Below, piece after piece: positions 8,430-17,915 of a DNA stretch of 64,000 nt. Position 1 is the stretch's first letter, and each line of letters starts with the position of its first letter. The position numbers and the translations under genes were made by a program. Origin of the DNA: HGM04593 sp045646845 (lineage in GTDB: Bacteria; Bacteroidota; Bacteroidia; Bacteroidales; Bacteroidaceae); NCBI GenBank assembly GCA_045646845.1, contig JAZRLO010000003.1, positions 50,011 through 114,010 of the forward strand. The letters are read 5' to 3'. The notes under the pieces were generated by a model, which was not told the DNA's origin, did not search any database, and worked only from the letters and a program-made list of their open reading frames with translations.

Positions 8430-11400
8430 ATGAAAAAGGTAAAAACATTGGCAGTTGCATTACTTTTGTGTCTCTGCCCTATTTGTCATGCTCAACAGTA
8501 TCATGTTGTTGATAAGGAACTGCAATCTGTACTTTCCAAAAATTCCGGCGAGAGGTTAAGTGTCAACATAATACTTAAATCTCAAACTGAGCCGGCGCGG
8601 ATGAAAGCACTTGCGGCCAGGGCAAAAGACAATAAGACGGCAAAAGTGCTTGTTGCTAACGAGTTGAAAAAGCAATCAAAGTATAGGCAAGCCAGTGTGC
8701 TTGATTATTTGCGTGAGGCAATGGCCGAGGGTAAGGCTGCTAATATTACCAACTATTGGGTAGCAAATGCCATTAGTTGCGACGTTACAAAAGATGTTGT
8801 TGCAGCGTTGGCTTCGCACCCCGATGTGCTTATGATTGGTCTGAACAAAGAACTGCAAGTCATTGAAAGTGTTGGGACTGTCGCTGCCGAGCAGTATGTT
8901 TCACCCGCATCGTCGCACAGTGCGACTCCTCATGTCATACAAGTCAATGCCGATGATGTTTGGGCGCAGGGCTACACTGGAAAGGATGTAGTTGTGGCAA
9001 TATTGGACTCAGGAACAAATCCCGACCATTATGACCTTAAAGACCATTTGTGGCAAGGATATGCCGATACTGATGGCGACGGCGAGAAAGATGATTTAAT
9101 CAACGGCTGGAATTTTATCTCCAAAAATTCTGATATAAAAGATGATTATGGTCACGGAACGCATTGCGCCGGAATTGTGTGCGGTGACGGAACAGTAGGT
9201 AATGTGACGGGTGTTGCTCCCGATGCAACGCTTATGACCGTTAAGGTGGTGAACCGTACCGGCGGTGGCACTCCTGCGCAGATGATGGCTGGTGTTGAAT
9301 TTGCCATTGAGAACGGAGCCGATGTGCTCAGCATGTCATTGGGTTTCAAACAGTCGCAGATAAGTGAAACTGATGTTGTGTTGTTGAGAAGAACTTTTGA
9401 AAATACGTTGCTTCTTGGTGTGCCGGTGTGTGCTGCGGCAGGAAACGACGGCAACAGCTACGGTGCTCCTAATAATGTAGATTATCCTGCGGCTTGTCCG
9501 CCTCCCTATCTGCATCCCGACCAGCTAGTGAATGCCGGCGGTTTGACGAGTGTTATTTGTGTGGGCTCGGTAAATGCAAAAGATGAGTATGTGAGTTCTT
9601 CATCGCAGGGACCTGTGACCTGGCAAAGTACAAGCTTTGGAGATTATTTATATGATGCAGAACATATTGGTCTTATACGCCCCGACATTTCCGCGCCCGG
9701 AGACCTGATATACTCTTTGAAACACGATGAGAATGACAAATATAAATATATGTCCGGAACGTCCCAGGCAACACCTTGTGTGGCAGGTGTCATTGCGCTG
9801 ATGCTTGAGAAGAACCCCTCACTGACTCCGGCGCAGATATGCGAGACAATTGAAACTACTGCAAAGAAACTCTCGGACACAAAGAATAACTTCACCGGCT
9901 CGGGACGCATCGACGCTCTTGCTGCAATAAACAGCATCACTGCCGAAAATGCGCAGCCTTATATCAAGCTGGAGAGATACTCGCCAAAGTCAATGCCTGC
10001 CGGTGGTGATAAAGAAATTGCTTTTATAGTGTCGAATACCGGTAAAGGTACAAGCAAAGGTAATGTAAGTTCTGTTCTTTCAACAACCGACCCTTATGTT
10101 ACTGTTTTGGATGGCGTGGTGAACCACGGAGAAATTGCGGCGGGTGAAAGAGCAGAGGGAGTCTTTGCTATAAATGTGAGTGATAATGCTCCCAATGGTC
10201 ACACCGCCTATATGAAAATAACCACCTCTGATGGGGTTAATGAGTGGAATGACGATGTGATTGTTGCGTTCGACAATAGTGCAAAGATCGTATATCGTTC
10301 AAGTTCACCCGGCATTGTGAAACCGGGTAAGGGTGTGGTGATAAGTGTTGAGATGACAAATAACGGAACGGTTGCAACAACTGCCGGAACGAAGGTGAAA
10401 ATGACAACTTCATCGCCCTATGTGACAATGGTTGACGATGAGGCAGAACTTGGTGTTATGAATGTCGGTGATGTGCAAACGGTGGAGTTTGTTGTGGATA
10501 TTGATGAGTCAATACCCGACAACACACCGGTGAACTTTGATGTATATGCAACTCCCGGCAATTATACTACAGTCGAAAGTTTTGTCTGTGAGTTTGAAGC
10601 CGGTCTGGACAGTGACGGCTATGTGAAAGATGGTTTCGCAGGGTGGACAACTTTTGATGCAAGCAATGATGGCCGTAACCACCCATGGTGGCACTCATCG
10701 GCTTTTGGATTGCACAGGGTTGAGGCTGTTGGCGATGCACACTCCGGTGTTGGGCAGCTGATGAGCGAGACTTATTGCCAGGCATCGATGATGGAGTATT
10801 CTGTTCCTGTTGACAACTACCTTGTTTCTCCCAAAGTAAGGGTTGCTGCAGGCGGCAAATTCAGTTTTTGGGCACGCGTACATTCAAGTACATGGTTCGG
10901 TGAACACTTTGGCGTTGCTGTGTCCGAGGCCGGCAACAGCTCTGCTTCTGATTTCAGGATGGTTGAAGAGTGGAGTATAACAAAGAGTGATGGCGACGGG
11001 TGGATTGAGTATTCCGTTGACCTGGCAGGTTATGAGGGAAAAGATATTTATGTGGCAATACGTCATTTCTTTACCGATGAGCAATGGGCTTCATTGGATT
11101 ATGGCTATGATGTGTACATACTGCACGTTGATGATGTAATGTTTCACAATGTCATAGATGTCTCAAGTGAGTTCGTTTATGATAATTACAGCCGCTTTTC
11201 GTTGGCGGTAGAGGGTAATCCGTTGTCGGCGCCGGAGAATGTGGTTGCAACTTCTGTAGGCGCATCGGTTGTGAATGTCTCGTGGAACGCTGTTGTGAAT
11301 GCACAGGGATATAATGTTTACCGTGATGGCATCTGTATTGCTGAAACCAAAACGTTGTCTTATGTTGACAGCGGCCTTTCTGCCGATACTGAATACCATT

Positions 11401-11951
11401 ATTCTGTTGCGGCTGTGTATAATGGCAAAGAGTATGAGCGTTCCGAGGAGGTAATAGCTGTTACCGGCAAGGCCGATTACAGTGTCAAGATAAAGTCTGT
11501 TGTTCCGGATGTATTGGCTGTTGGTGAGAATGTTCTTGATATTACCATGGTCAATAATGGAAAGTATGAGCAGAAGTCGAGAAGCACACTTGTACTTACA
11601 ACCACAAGTCCTTATGTTACGGTTATGACCGGCAATGTAGGAATGAGTTATCTGCCTGTCGGTGCAGAATCTACAAAAAGTTTCAAGGTTGTTGTAGATG
11701 AGGCTGCTCCCGAAGGATACGCTGCTGAGTTCAATCTCAACGTGACAGAACTCTATGAGGACAGGAATGTGTGGAATTGTCCATTTGTCTTGACTGTCGG
11801 CGTTCCTGGCAGTGATACTTTCATAGACGCTGTGGAGAGTGTGGAGACTGATTCGCCCGACAAGGGAATGTATGACCTCAGTGGCCGGCCGGTGAAGAAT
11901 CCGAAAGCCGGTATATACATTGTCGGAGGCAAGAAAACCATTGTCAGATGA
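8430..11951 (+). CDS. Secreted S8 subtilisin-like protease with type IX sorting domain
   Basis: 1173 residues. Order: signal peptide (1-21); I9-like propeptide (about 35-146); S8 catalytic domain with Asp193 (AILDSGTNPDH), His242 (GHGTHCAG) and Ser445 (SGTSQATP); CARDB/BACON-like beta repeats; a cleaved-adhesin-like jelly roll (AGWTTFDASNDG, NYLVSPKV, DIYVAIRHF, HVDDVMF); a fibronectin type III domain (APENVVATSVGASVVNVSW); a second repeat of the CARDB kind; and a C-terminal type A sorting domain (YDLSGRPVKNPKAGIYIV). The sorting domain predicts export by the type IX system and surface attachment or release. The triad is intact, so it should be active. Adhesin-like modules recall gingipain-type protease architecture. 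Confidence 0.92.
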   Translation: MKKVKTLAVALLLCLCPICHAQQYHVVDKELQSVLSKNSGERLSVNIILKSQTEPARMKALAARAKDNKTAKVLVANELKKQSKYRQASVLDYLREAMAEGKAANITNYWVANAISCDVTKDVVAALASHPDVLMIGLNKELQVIESVGTVAAEQYVSPASSHSATPHVIQVNADDVWAQGYTGKDVVVAILDSGTNPDHYDLKDHLWQGYADTDGDGEKDDLINGWNFISKNSDIKDDYGHGTHCAGIVCGDGTVGNVTGVAPDATLMTVKVVNRTGGGTPAQMMAGVEFAIENGADVLSMSLGFKQSQISETDVVLLRRTFENTLLLGVPVCAAAGNDGNSYGAPNNVDYPAACPPPYLHPDQLVNAGGLTSVICVGSVNAKDEYVSSSSQGPVTWQSTSFGDYLYDAEHIGLIRPDISAPGDLIYSLKHDENDKYKYMSGTSQATPCVAGVIALMLEKNPSLTPAQICETIETTAKKLSDTKNNFTGSGRIDALAAINSITAENAQPYIKLERYSPKSMPAGGDKEIAFIVSNTGKGTSKGNVSSVLSTTDPYVTVLDGVVNHGEIAAGERAEGVFAINVSDNAPNGHTAYMKITTSDGVNEWNDDVIVAFDNSAKIVYRSSSPGIVKPGKGVVISVEMTNNGTVATTAGTKVKMTTSSPYVTMVDDEAELGVMNVGDVQTVEFVVDIDESIPDNTPVNFDVYATPGNYTTVESFVCEFEAGLDSDGYVKDGFAGWTTFDASNDGRNHPWWHSSAFGLHRVEAVGDAHSGVGQLMSETYCQASMMEYSVPVDNYLVSPKVRVAAGGKFSFWARVHSSTWFGEHFGVAVSEAGNSSASDFRMVEEWSITKSDGDGWIEYSVDLAGYEGKDIYVAIRHFFTDEQWASLDYGYDVYILHVDDVMFHNVIDVSSEFVYDNYSRFSLAVEGNPLSAPENVVATSVGASVVNVSWNAVVNAQGYNVYRDGICIAETKTLSYVDSGLSADTEYHYSVAAVYNGKEYERSEEVIAVTGKADYSVKIKSVVPDVLAVGENVLDITMVNNGKYEQKSRSTLVLTTTSPYVTVMTGNVGMSYLPVGAESTKSFKVVVDEAAPEGYAAEFNLNVTELYEDRNVWNCPFVLTVGVPGSDTFIDAVESVETDSPDKGMYDLSGRPVKNPKAGIYIVGGKKTIVR

Positions 11952-12048
11952 TCTATTTGTTGTTGCCATAAAAGCTTGCAAAATGACAGCAAAGTGTGGT
12001 TATTGCCCCTTTTGTTTTGTGTAAGTTGTCAACAAAATTGTTTTTTAC

Positions 12049-12079
12049 TTGATTTTGTGCTCAACTTGTTGTATTTTTG
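12049..12079 (+). promoter_or_regulatory. Promoter of tig
   Basis: TTG 12049-12051 and TATTTTTG 12072-12079 with a 20-base spacer, matching the Bacteroidota -33/-7 pattern. It leaves a leader of about 70 bases before tig. Confidence 0.65.
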
Positions 12080-12157
12080 TGCGCCTTAAATTAAGGTGTG
12101 TAGTGTGCCCGTGCGGCGCGGACTACAGTGGCTTGAAAAACATTAAAAATTTTATAA

Positions 12158-13504
12158 ATGGAATTTACACTTAACAATCAGGGCGCTACAAGCGCAATCC
12201 TCTCTGTGACAATCCAGGAGGCCGACTACTCTGCATTGGTAGAGAAGCAGTTGAAAAACTTCCGCCAGAAGGCGAATATCCCGGGTTTCCGTCCGGGTAT
12301 GGTTCCTATGGGTCTTATCAAGAAGCAGTACGGTACAGCTGTAAAGGCCGAGGAGATAAACAAACTCTTGCAGACGAAGATTTTTGAGTATATCAGAGAA
12401 AACAAGGTTGATATGCTTGGCGAGCCTCTTCCCATTGAGGCACAGCAGGCTGGCATCAATATGGCCGAAGACAAGGATTTTACATTCGAGTTCGAGATTG
12501 CTCTCGCTCCTAAGTTTGATGCAGTCCTCGACAAGAACGACAAGTTGGCTTACTACAGAATACAGCCTACCGATGAGATGATCGAAGGTCAGGTTAATGC
12601 TTATGCGCAGCGTTGCGGCGAGTACAAGCAGGTAGAGGCTTACGAGAACGGTGATATGCTCAAGGGTACTCTTACAGAATCTGTAGAGGATGGCGTAGTG
12701 GTACGTGAGGCTGTGATGATGCCTTCTTACATGAAGAATGATGAGCAGAAGGCTCTCTTTGCCGGTGCTAAAGTGAATGATGTGATAACATTCAACCCTT
12801 CAGTAGCCTTTGATGGAAACGAAGCAGAGCTTTCTTCACTCCTTAAAGTTGAAAAGAATGAGGTCGCTGCACACAACGGTGAGTTTACATATGCTGTTAC
12901 AGAAATTACACGCTTTGTTGCAAGCGAGTTGAACCAGAATGTTTTTGATGCAGCTTTCGGTAAGGATGTTGTTACTGATGAGGCTGGCTTCCGTGCTAAG
13001 ATTGCCGAGCAGTTCGAGAGTCGTTTCGAGGTTGAGAGTGACTACAAGCTGTTGATGGATGTACGCGAGTATCTTATGGAGAAGGTAGGCAAGCTCGATT
13101 TCAACGAGGATATTCTTCGTCGTATAATGGATTCAAACAAGGCTGAAGGTGCAGAGGCTGTAAGCGAGGAGGACTTCCAGAAGAGCCTTACAGAACTGAG
13201 ATGGCATCTTATCAAGGAGCAGTTGGCGAAGAAGTTCGAGGTCAAGATTGACGACAATGACGTTCTCGGTGTTGCCAAGGATGCTACACGCGACCAGTTC
13301 GCTCAGTACGGTATGGCAAACGTGCCCGACGATCTTCTCGAGAACTATGCAAAGGAAATGCTCAAGCAGGAGAAGACACGCGAGGCTCTCATCAACCGCG
13401 CTGTGGATGTAAAGCTCATCAAGGCTATCAAGGATACTGTAACTCTCAACGAGGAGAAGATTTCAGTTGAGGATTTCAACAAAAAGGTATCTGAAAACGC
13501 TTAA
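12158..13504 (+). CDS. tig: Trigger factor
   Basis: 448 residues, the ribosome-associated folding chaperone. The N-terminal ribosome-binding domain carries the hallmark loop FRQKANIPGFRPGMVPMGLIKK (split here: FRQKANIPGFRPG at about 35-47, then PMGLIKKQYG). The middle region (about 150-250) corresponds to the FKBP-type insert but is divergent, as usual in this phylum, and the helical C-terminal arms follow. Directly upstream of clpP and clpX, the standard order, but a strong terminator separates it from clpP. Confidence 0.93.
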   Translation: MEFTLNNQGATSAILSVTIQEADYSALVEKQLKNFRQKANIPGFRPGMVPMGLIKKQYGTAVKAEEINKLLQTKIFEYIRENKVDMLGEPLPIEAQQAGINMAEDKDFTFEFEIALAPKFDAVLDKNDKLAYYRIQPTDEMIEGQVNAYAQRCGEYKQVEAYENGDMLKGTLTESVEDGVVVREAVMMPSYMKNDEQKALFAGAKVNDVITFNPSVAFDGNEAELSSLLKVEKNEVAAHNGEFTYAVTEITRFVASELNQNVFDAAFGKDVVTDEAGFRAKIAEQFESRFEVESDYKLLMDVREYLMEKVGKLDFNEDILRRIMDSNKAEGAEAVSEEDFQKSLTELRWHLIKEQLAKKFEVKIDDNDVLGVAKDATRDQFAQYGMANVPDDLLENYAKEMLKQEKTREALINRAVDVKLIKAIKDTVTLNEEKISVEDFNKKVSENA

Positions 13505-13525
13505 TAGATAAGAATACGGGTATAT

Positions 13526-13569
13526 GTTCCGGCCTATTGGCTTTTTGCCCGATAGGCCGGAACTTTTAT
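13526..13569 (+). terminator. Terminator between tig and clpP
   Basis: Perfect 12-bp stem, arms GTTCCGGCCTAT (13526-13537) and ATAGGCCGGAAC (13552-13563), 14-base loop, followed by TTTTATT. It lies within a longer ATG-started frame of clpP and so argues for the ATG at 13593. Confidence 0.85.
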
Positions 13570-13592
13570 TAACCATAAATGCTAAAATTGGT

Positions 13593-14264
13593 ATGGAAAG
13601 AGATGATTTTAGAAAATATGCCACGAAGCACCTCGGAATGAGCAGTATGGTGCTTGACGATGTAATAAAGGCACAGGCGCAGTATCTTAATCCTTATATT
13701 CTGGAGGAGAGGCAGCTCAATGTGACCCAGATGGATGTCTTCTCGCGCCTTATGATGGACCGTATCATCTTCCTCGGAACACAGATTGACGATTATACCG
13801 CAAATACCCTGCAGGCGCAGTTGCTCTATCTCGATTCTGTGGATAGCGGCAAGGATATATCGATATACATAAACTCTCCAGGCGGTTCTGTATATGCCGG
13901 TCTGGGTATATACGACACTATGCAGTTCATAAACAGCGATGTGGCAACAATCTGTACGGGTATGGCAGCGAGCATGGCTGCAGTGCTCCTTGTTTCGGGT
14001 GCCGAGGGCAAACGCTCTGCGCTCACACACAGTCGTGTAATGATACATCAGCCGCTCGGTGGCGTTCAGGGTCAGGCAAGTGACATTGAGATTACCGCGC
14101 GTGAGATACAGAAATTGAAGACCGAACTCTATACTATTATATCCGACCACAGCAAGCAACCTTTCGATAAGGTATGGGCCGACAGTGACCGCGACTACTG
14201 GATGACTGCAGTCGAGGCTCAGGAGTATGGCATGATTGACCGTGTGCTTACACGCAAAAAGTAA
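13593..14264 (+). CDS. clpP: ATP-dependent Clp protease proteolytic subunit
   Basis: 223 residues from ATG 13593; an upstream ATG at 13524 would run through the terminator hairpin. Catalytic Ser127 lies in GMAASMAA and His152 in MIHQPLGG; NSPGGSVYAGLGIYDTM is the conserved oligomer-interface region. It forms the tetradecameric peptidase chamber that works with ClpX, encoded 5 bases downstream, to degrade tagged or misfolded proteins. No own promoter box was found in the short space after the terminator, so some read-through from tig is likely. Confidence 0.94.
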   Translation: MERDDFRKYATKHLGMSSMVLDDVIKAQAQYLNPYILEERQLNVTQMDVFSRLMMDRIIFLGTQIDDYTANTLQAQLLYLDSVDSGKDISIYINSPGGSVYAGLGIYDTMQFINSDVATICTGMAASMAAVLLVSGAEGKRSALTHSRVMIHQPLGGVQGQASDIEITAREIQKLKTELYTIISDHSKQPFDKVWADSDRDYWMTAVEAQEYGMIDRVLTRKK

Positions 14265-14269
14265 ACCGT

Positions 14270-15487
14270 ATGGCAGGCAAAGATAAGAAAAGATGCAGTT
14301 TCTGTGGCAGAACCGAGGATCAGGTGGCTCTGCTCATGACCGGTATGACCGGATATATATGTAACGACTGTGTCGAGCAGGCCCATACGATTCTGCGTGA
14401 GGAGGCTCTTCTGCAGAAGAGTGACTTCGAGATGAAGGAGTTGCCGAAGCCGAAGGAGATAAAGGCTTTTCTCGATGAGTATGTCATAGGGCAGGACGAG
14501 GCAAAGTGCGCATTGGCCGTTTCGGTGTATAACCACTATAAACGTCTGATGCAGCAGGGGAGTGACGATGAGGTTGAGATTGAGAAGAGCAACATCATCA
14601 TGGTGGGAAGCACCGGAACCGGAAAGACATTGCTGGCGCGGACCATCGCGCGCCTTCTTAAGGTCCCCTTCACCATTGTCGATGCTACAGTGCTTACCGA
14701 GGCCGGTTACGTCGGCGAGGATATTGAAAGCATCCTTACGCGTCTGCTTCAGGTTGCCGACTACAACGTCGAGGAGGCTGAACGCGGTATTGTCTTCATT
14801 GATGAGATTGACAAGATTGCCCGTAAGAGTGACAATCCGTCCATAACACGCGATGTCAGCGGCGAGGGTGTACAGCAAGGACTCCTTAAACTTCTCGAGG
14901 GTTCTGTAGTGAATGTTCCGCCGCAGGGTGGACGCAAGCATCCGGAGCAGAAGATGATTCCTGTCAACACGAAACATATTCTATTTATTTGCGGCGGTGC
15001 TTTCGACGGTATAGAAAAGAAAATAGCCCAGCGTCTCAACACGCATGTAGTGGGATATAATTCCGTACAGAACAACATGAATGTTGACAAGGGGGATATG
15101 ATGCGTTATATAGCACCTCAGGATTTGCGCTCGTTCGGACTCATACCGGAAATAATCGGACGTCTGCCGATTCTAACGTCATTGCGTCCTCTTGACCGTG
15201 ACGCTTTGCGCAATATTCTTACAGAACCTAAGAATTCCATTATAAAGCAGTATGTGAAGCTTATGGAAATGGACGGTGTCAAACTGTCGTTTGAACCGGC
15301 TGCGCTTGACTATATAGTGGACACTGCTGTTGAATACAAGCTTGGAGCCAGAGGATTGCGCTCGATTGTCGAGACCATCATGATGGACAAGATGTTCGAG
15401 GTGCCTTCAAGCGGTGCCAAGAGTTGCAGGATTACCAAGGAGTATGCAAGGAAACAGGTGGAGAAATCCACGACCATGGCTGTTTGA
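14270..15487 (+). CDS. clpX: Clp protease ATP-binding subunit ClpX
   Basis: 405 residues. An N-terminal zinc-binding domain (Cys9, Cys12, Cys31, Cys34) recognises substrates and adaptors. The AAA+ module has Walker A GSTGTGKT, Walker B IVFIDEIDKI, sensor and arginine-finger segments, and the pore loop GYVGED. It unfolds proteins and feeds them to ClpP. Separated from clpP by 5 bases and followed by a strong hairpin, so clpPX form one unit. Confidence 0.95.
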   Translation: MAGKDKKRCSFCGRTEDQVALLMTGMTGYICNDCVEQAHTILREEALLQKSDFEMKELPKPKEIKAFLDEYVIGQDEAKCALAVSVYNHYKRLMQQGSDDEVEIEKSNIIMVGSTGTGKTLLARTIARLLKVPFTIVDATVLTEAGYVGEDIESILTRLLQVADYNVEEAERGIVFIDEIDKIARKSDNPSITRDVSGEGVQQGLLKLLEGSVVNVPPQGGRKHPEQKMIPVNTKHILFICGGAFDGIEKKIAQRLNTHVVGYNSVQNNMNVDKGDMMRYIAPQDLRSFGLIPEIIGRLPILTSLRPLDRDALRNILTEPKNSIIKQYVKLMEMDGVKLSFEPAALDYIVDTAVEYKLGARGLRSIVETIMMDKMFEVPSSGAKSCRITKEYARKQVEKSTTMAV

Positions 15488-15499
15488 TGTTGCGGCATT

Positions 15500-15540
15500 G
15501 TAAACAAACGGCGGGATTCGGAATCCCGCCGTTTGTTTAC
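15500..15540. terminator. Hairpin after clpX
   Basis: Near-perfect palindrome; arms 15500-15518 and 15522-15540 (GTAAACAAACGGCGGGATT and its complement) with a tight TTCGGAA-like turn. T-rich ends of the arms (TTTGTTTAC) let it act in either direction. Confidence 0.75.
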
Positions 15541-15652
15541 AAATTGTCCGTGATGGCGGTTCATCTCCTTGATGTTTCCGCTTTGAAAATCAAAACAAAT
15601 TTTGCTTTTCCTTCGTTTTTGCAATATTTTGAAAAAATATATTTGAAAAAAG

Positions 15653-15684
15653 TTGTGCGTTTAATTGATATATTTATAACTTTG
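15653..15684 (+). promoter_or_regulatory. Promoter of recQ
   Basis: TTG 15653-15655 and TAACTTTG 15677-15684, spacer 21 bases, Bacteroidota type. The recQ ATG is 24 bases downstream. Confidence 0.6.
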
Positions 15685-15707
15685 TTTTCAAATAGGCATA
15701 TTGTAAA

Positions 15708-17882
15708 ATGACGAAGAAGTGTAATTTGACAGACGTTCTCAAAGAGAACTTCGGTTTCGATACGTTTAAGGGGGATCAGGAGGCTGTCATAAAGAACCTG
15801 CTTGCAGGGAATGACGCTTTCGTGCTGATGCCTACAGGCGGCGGAAAGTCCTTGTGCTACCAGTTGCCGTCACTCGTTATGGACGGCACGGCAATAGTGA
15901 TATCGCCGCTGATTGCCTTGATGAAGAATCAGGTCGATGCCATAAGGAACCTCAATGAAGAGGATGGCGTTGCCCATTTCCTCAATTCGTCGCTCTCGAA
16001 GCAGGCAATTGAGGAGGTGAAGGCTGATGTGCTTTCCGGCAAGACAAAACTGCTCTATGTGGCTCCCGAGTCGTTGACGAAGGAGGATAATGTCGAATTT
16101 TTGAAAAGTATTAAAATATCGTTCTATGCAATAGACGAAGCGCACTGTATCTCGGAGTGGGGACACGATTTCCGTCCCGAATACCGTCGCATACGCCCAA
16201 TAATAAATGAGATAGGACGTGCACCGGTCATAGCCCTTACGGCTACAGCCACGACAAAGGTGCGTGATGACATAAAGAAGAATCTCGGGATACAGGATGC
16301 TCCTGATTTCAAATCTTCGTTCAACCGTCCGAACCTCTATTATGAGGTGCGTCCCAAGACGAAGGATGTTGACAAGGAGATAATCAAGTTCATAAAGTCC
16401 AATCCCGGGAAGTCGGGCATCATCTACTGCCTGAGCCGTAAGACGGTTGAGGAACTGGCTGAAATATTGCAGGCCAATGAGATTTCGGCAAAATTCTACC
16501 ATGCCGGTATGGAATCGGCCGTCAGATCGCAGACTCAAGATGACTTCATAATGGAAAAGATTGATGTCATCGTCGCTACGATAGCTTTTGGCATGGGTAT
16601 AGACAAGCCCGATGTACGCTATGTGATACATTATGATATTCCTAAAAGCCTCGAAGGTTACTATCAGGAGACCGGGCGTGCCGGCCGTGACGGAGGCGAA
16701 GGACAGTGCATTGCGTTCTATAACAGCAAGGATTTGCAGAAACTGGAAAAATTCCTCGAAGGAAAGCCACTCGCGGAACAGTATATCGGGCGTCAGCTGT
16801 TGCATGAGACTACTGCGTATGCAGAATCATCTGTGTGCCGAAGAAAATTGTTGTTACATTATTTTGGTGAGAATTACGACGTGGAAAATTGTGGAAATTG
16901 TGACAATTGCCGCACCCCGAAGAAGCAGGTGGAGGCAAAGGATTTGCTAGAGGCTGTCCTGGAGACAGTGCTAGCTTTGAAAGAGAATTTCAAGACAGAT
17001 TATGTAATAGATATACTTATGGGTAAGGAGACTGCCGACGTCCTTTCCCATAAACATGATGAGCTGGAGTGCTTCGGCTGCGGCGACGACGAGGATGTGA
17101 AGCGATGGAATGCCGTAATACGTCAGGCTCTTATTGCGGGCTATCTTGACAAGGATGTTGAGAACTACGGTACGCTCAAGGTGACAAAGGCCGGCAATGC
17201 ATTCCTGAAGAAGCCGACATCGTTCAAGATTGTGGAGGACAGGGATTTTGACGAGGAGGAGACGGTTGTGCAGACCGGTACTTCCTTCGCGGTTGACCCG
17301 GAACTCTATGCGATGTTGAAGAATCTTCGCAAGAAGCTTTCCAAGCAGCTTGAACTTCCCCCTTACGTGATATTCCAGGATCCCTCCCTCGAGGCAATGG
17401 CTACTACATATCCGATAACTATAGAGGAGATGAAGAACATTCCCGGTGTGGGTGAGGGCAAGGCCAAGCGTTATGGCGAGGAGTTCTGCGCGCTCATCAA
17501 GCGTCACTGCGAAGAGAACGAAATAGACCGCCCCGAGGATATACGCATACGTACGGTTGCGAACAAATCGAAACTGAAGGTTGCTATAATAAACGCGATT
17601 GACCGTAAAGTCGCGCTTGATGACCTTGCCATCAGCAAGGGTGTCGAGTTCGATGAGCTTCTCGATGATATCGAGTCAATAGTCTATTCGGGCACGAAAC
17701 TTAACATAGATTATTTCCTTGAGGAGATTCTTGACGAGGAAAATCTTTATGAAATATATGATTACTTCAAGAGTTCCGACACTGACAACATCGATATAGC
17801 GATAGAGGAACTCGGCGGTGAATATACCGAGGAGGAGATACGTCTTGTGCGTGTCAAGTTCATCTCGGAGATGGGTAATTGA
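15708..17882 (+). CDS. recQ: ATP-dependent DNA helicase RecQ
   Basis: 724 residues. Superfamily 2 helicase motifs: MPTGGGKSLCYQ (I), DEAHCISEWGHDFRPEY (II and aromatic-rich loop), ALTATAT (III), and YYQETGRAGRDG (VI). The RQC zinc module shows CRRKLLLHYFGE and CGNCDNC. An HRDC domain follows (LRKKLSKQLELPPYVIFQD). An acidic C-terminal extension of about 100 residues ends the protein. Role is in recombination repair and fork restart. Own promoter upstream; guaB follows after 33 bases without a visible terminator. Confidence 0.95.
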   Translation: MTKKCNLTDVLKENFGFDTFKGDQEAVIKNLLAGNDAFVLMPTGGGKSLCYQLPSLVMDGTAIVISPLIALMKNQVDAIRNLNEEDGVAHFLNSSLSKQAIEEVKADVLSGKTKLLYVAPESLTKEDNVEFLKSIKISFYAIDEAHCISEWGHDFRPEYRRIRPIINEIGRAPVIALTATATTKVRDDIKKNLGIQDAPDFKSSFNRPNLYYEVRPKTKDVDKEIIKFIKSNPGKSGIIYCLSRKTVEELAEILQANEISAKFYHAGMESAVRSQTQDDFIMEKIDVIVATIAFGMGIDKPDVRYVIHYDIPKSLEGYYQETGRAGRDGGEGQCIAFYNSKDLQKLEKFLEGKPLAEQYIGRQLLHETTAYAESSVCRRKLLLHYFGENYDVENCGNCDNCRTPKKQVEAKDLLEAVLETVLALKENFKTDYVIDILMGKETADVLSHKHDELECFGCGDDEDVKRWNAVIRQALIAGYLDKDVENYGTLKVTKAGNAFLKKPTSFKIVEDRDFDEEETVVQTGTSFAVDPELYAMLKNLRKKLSKQLELPPYVIFQDPSLEAMATTYPITIEEMKNIPGVGEGKAKRYGEEFCALIKRHCEENEIDRPEDIRIRTVANKSKLKVAIINAIDRKVALDDLAISKGVEFDELLDDIESIVYSGTKLNIDYFLEEILDEENLYEIYDYFKSSDTDNIDIAIEELGGEYTEEEIRLVRVKFISEMGN

Positions 17883-17915
17883 TAGATGTGAAATAAATAA
17901 AAAACATATAGTCTT

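Noticed and set aside
15870..16805. 311-codon minus-strand frame inside recQ
   Set aside because: Antisense shadow of the helicase core, no motif, no promoter or start signal.
17883..17915. Guanine or other purine riboswitch before guaB (and before purB, purD)
   Set aside because: The leaders are too short or lack any riboswitch-like junction; none of the purine genes has a recognisable aptamer.
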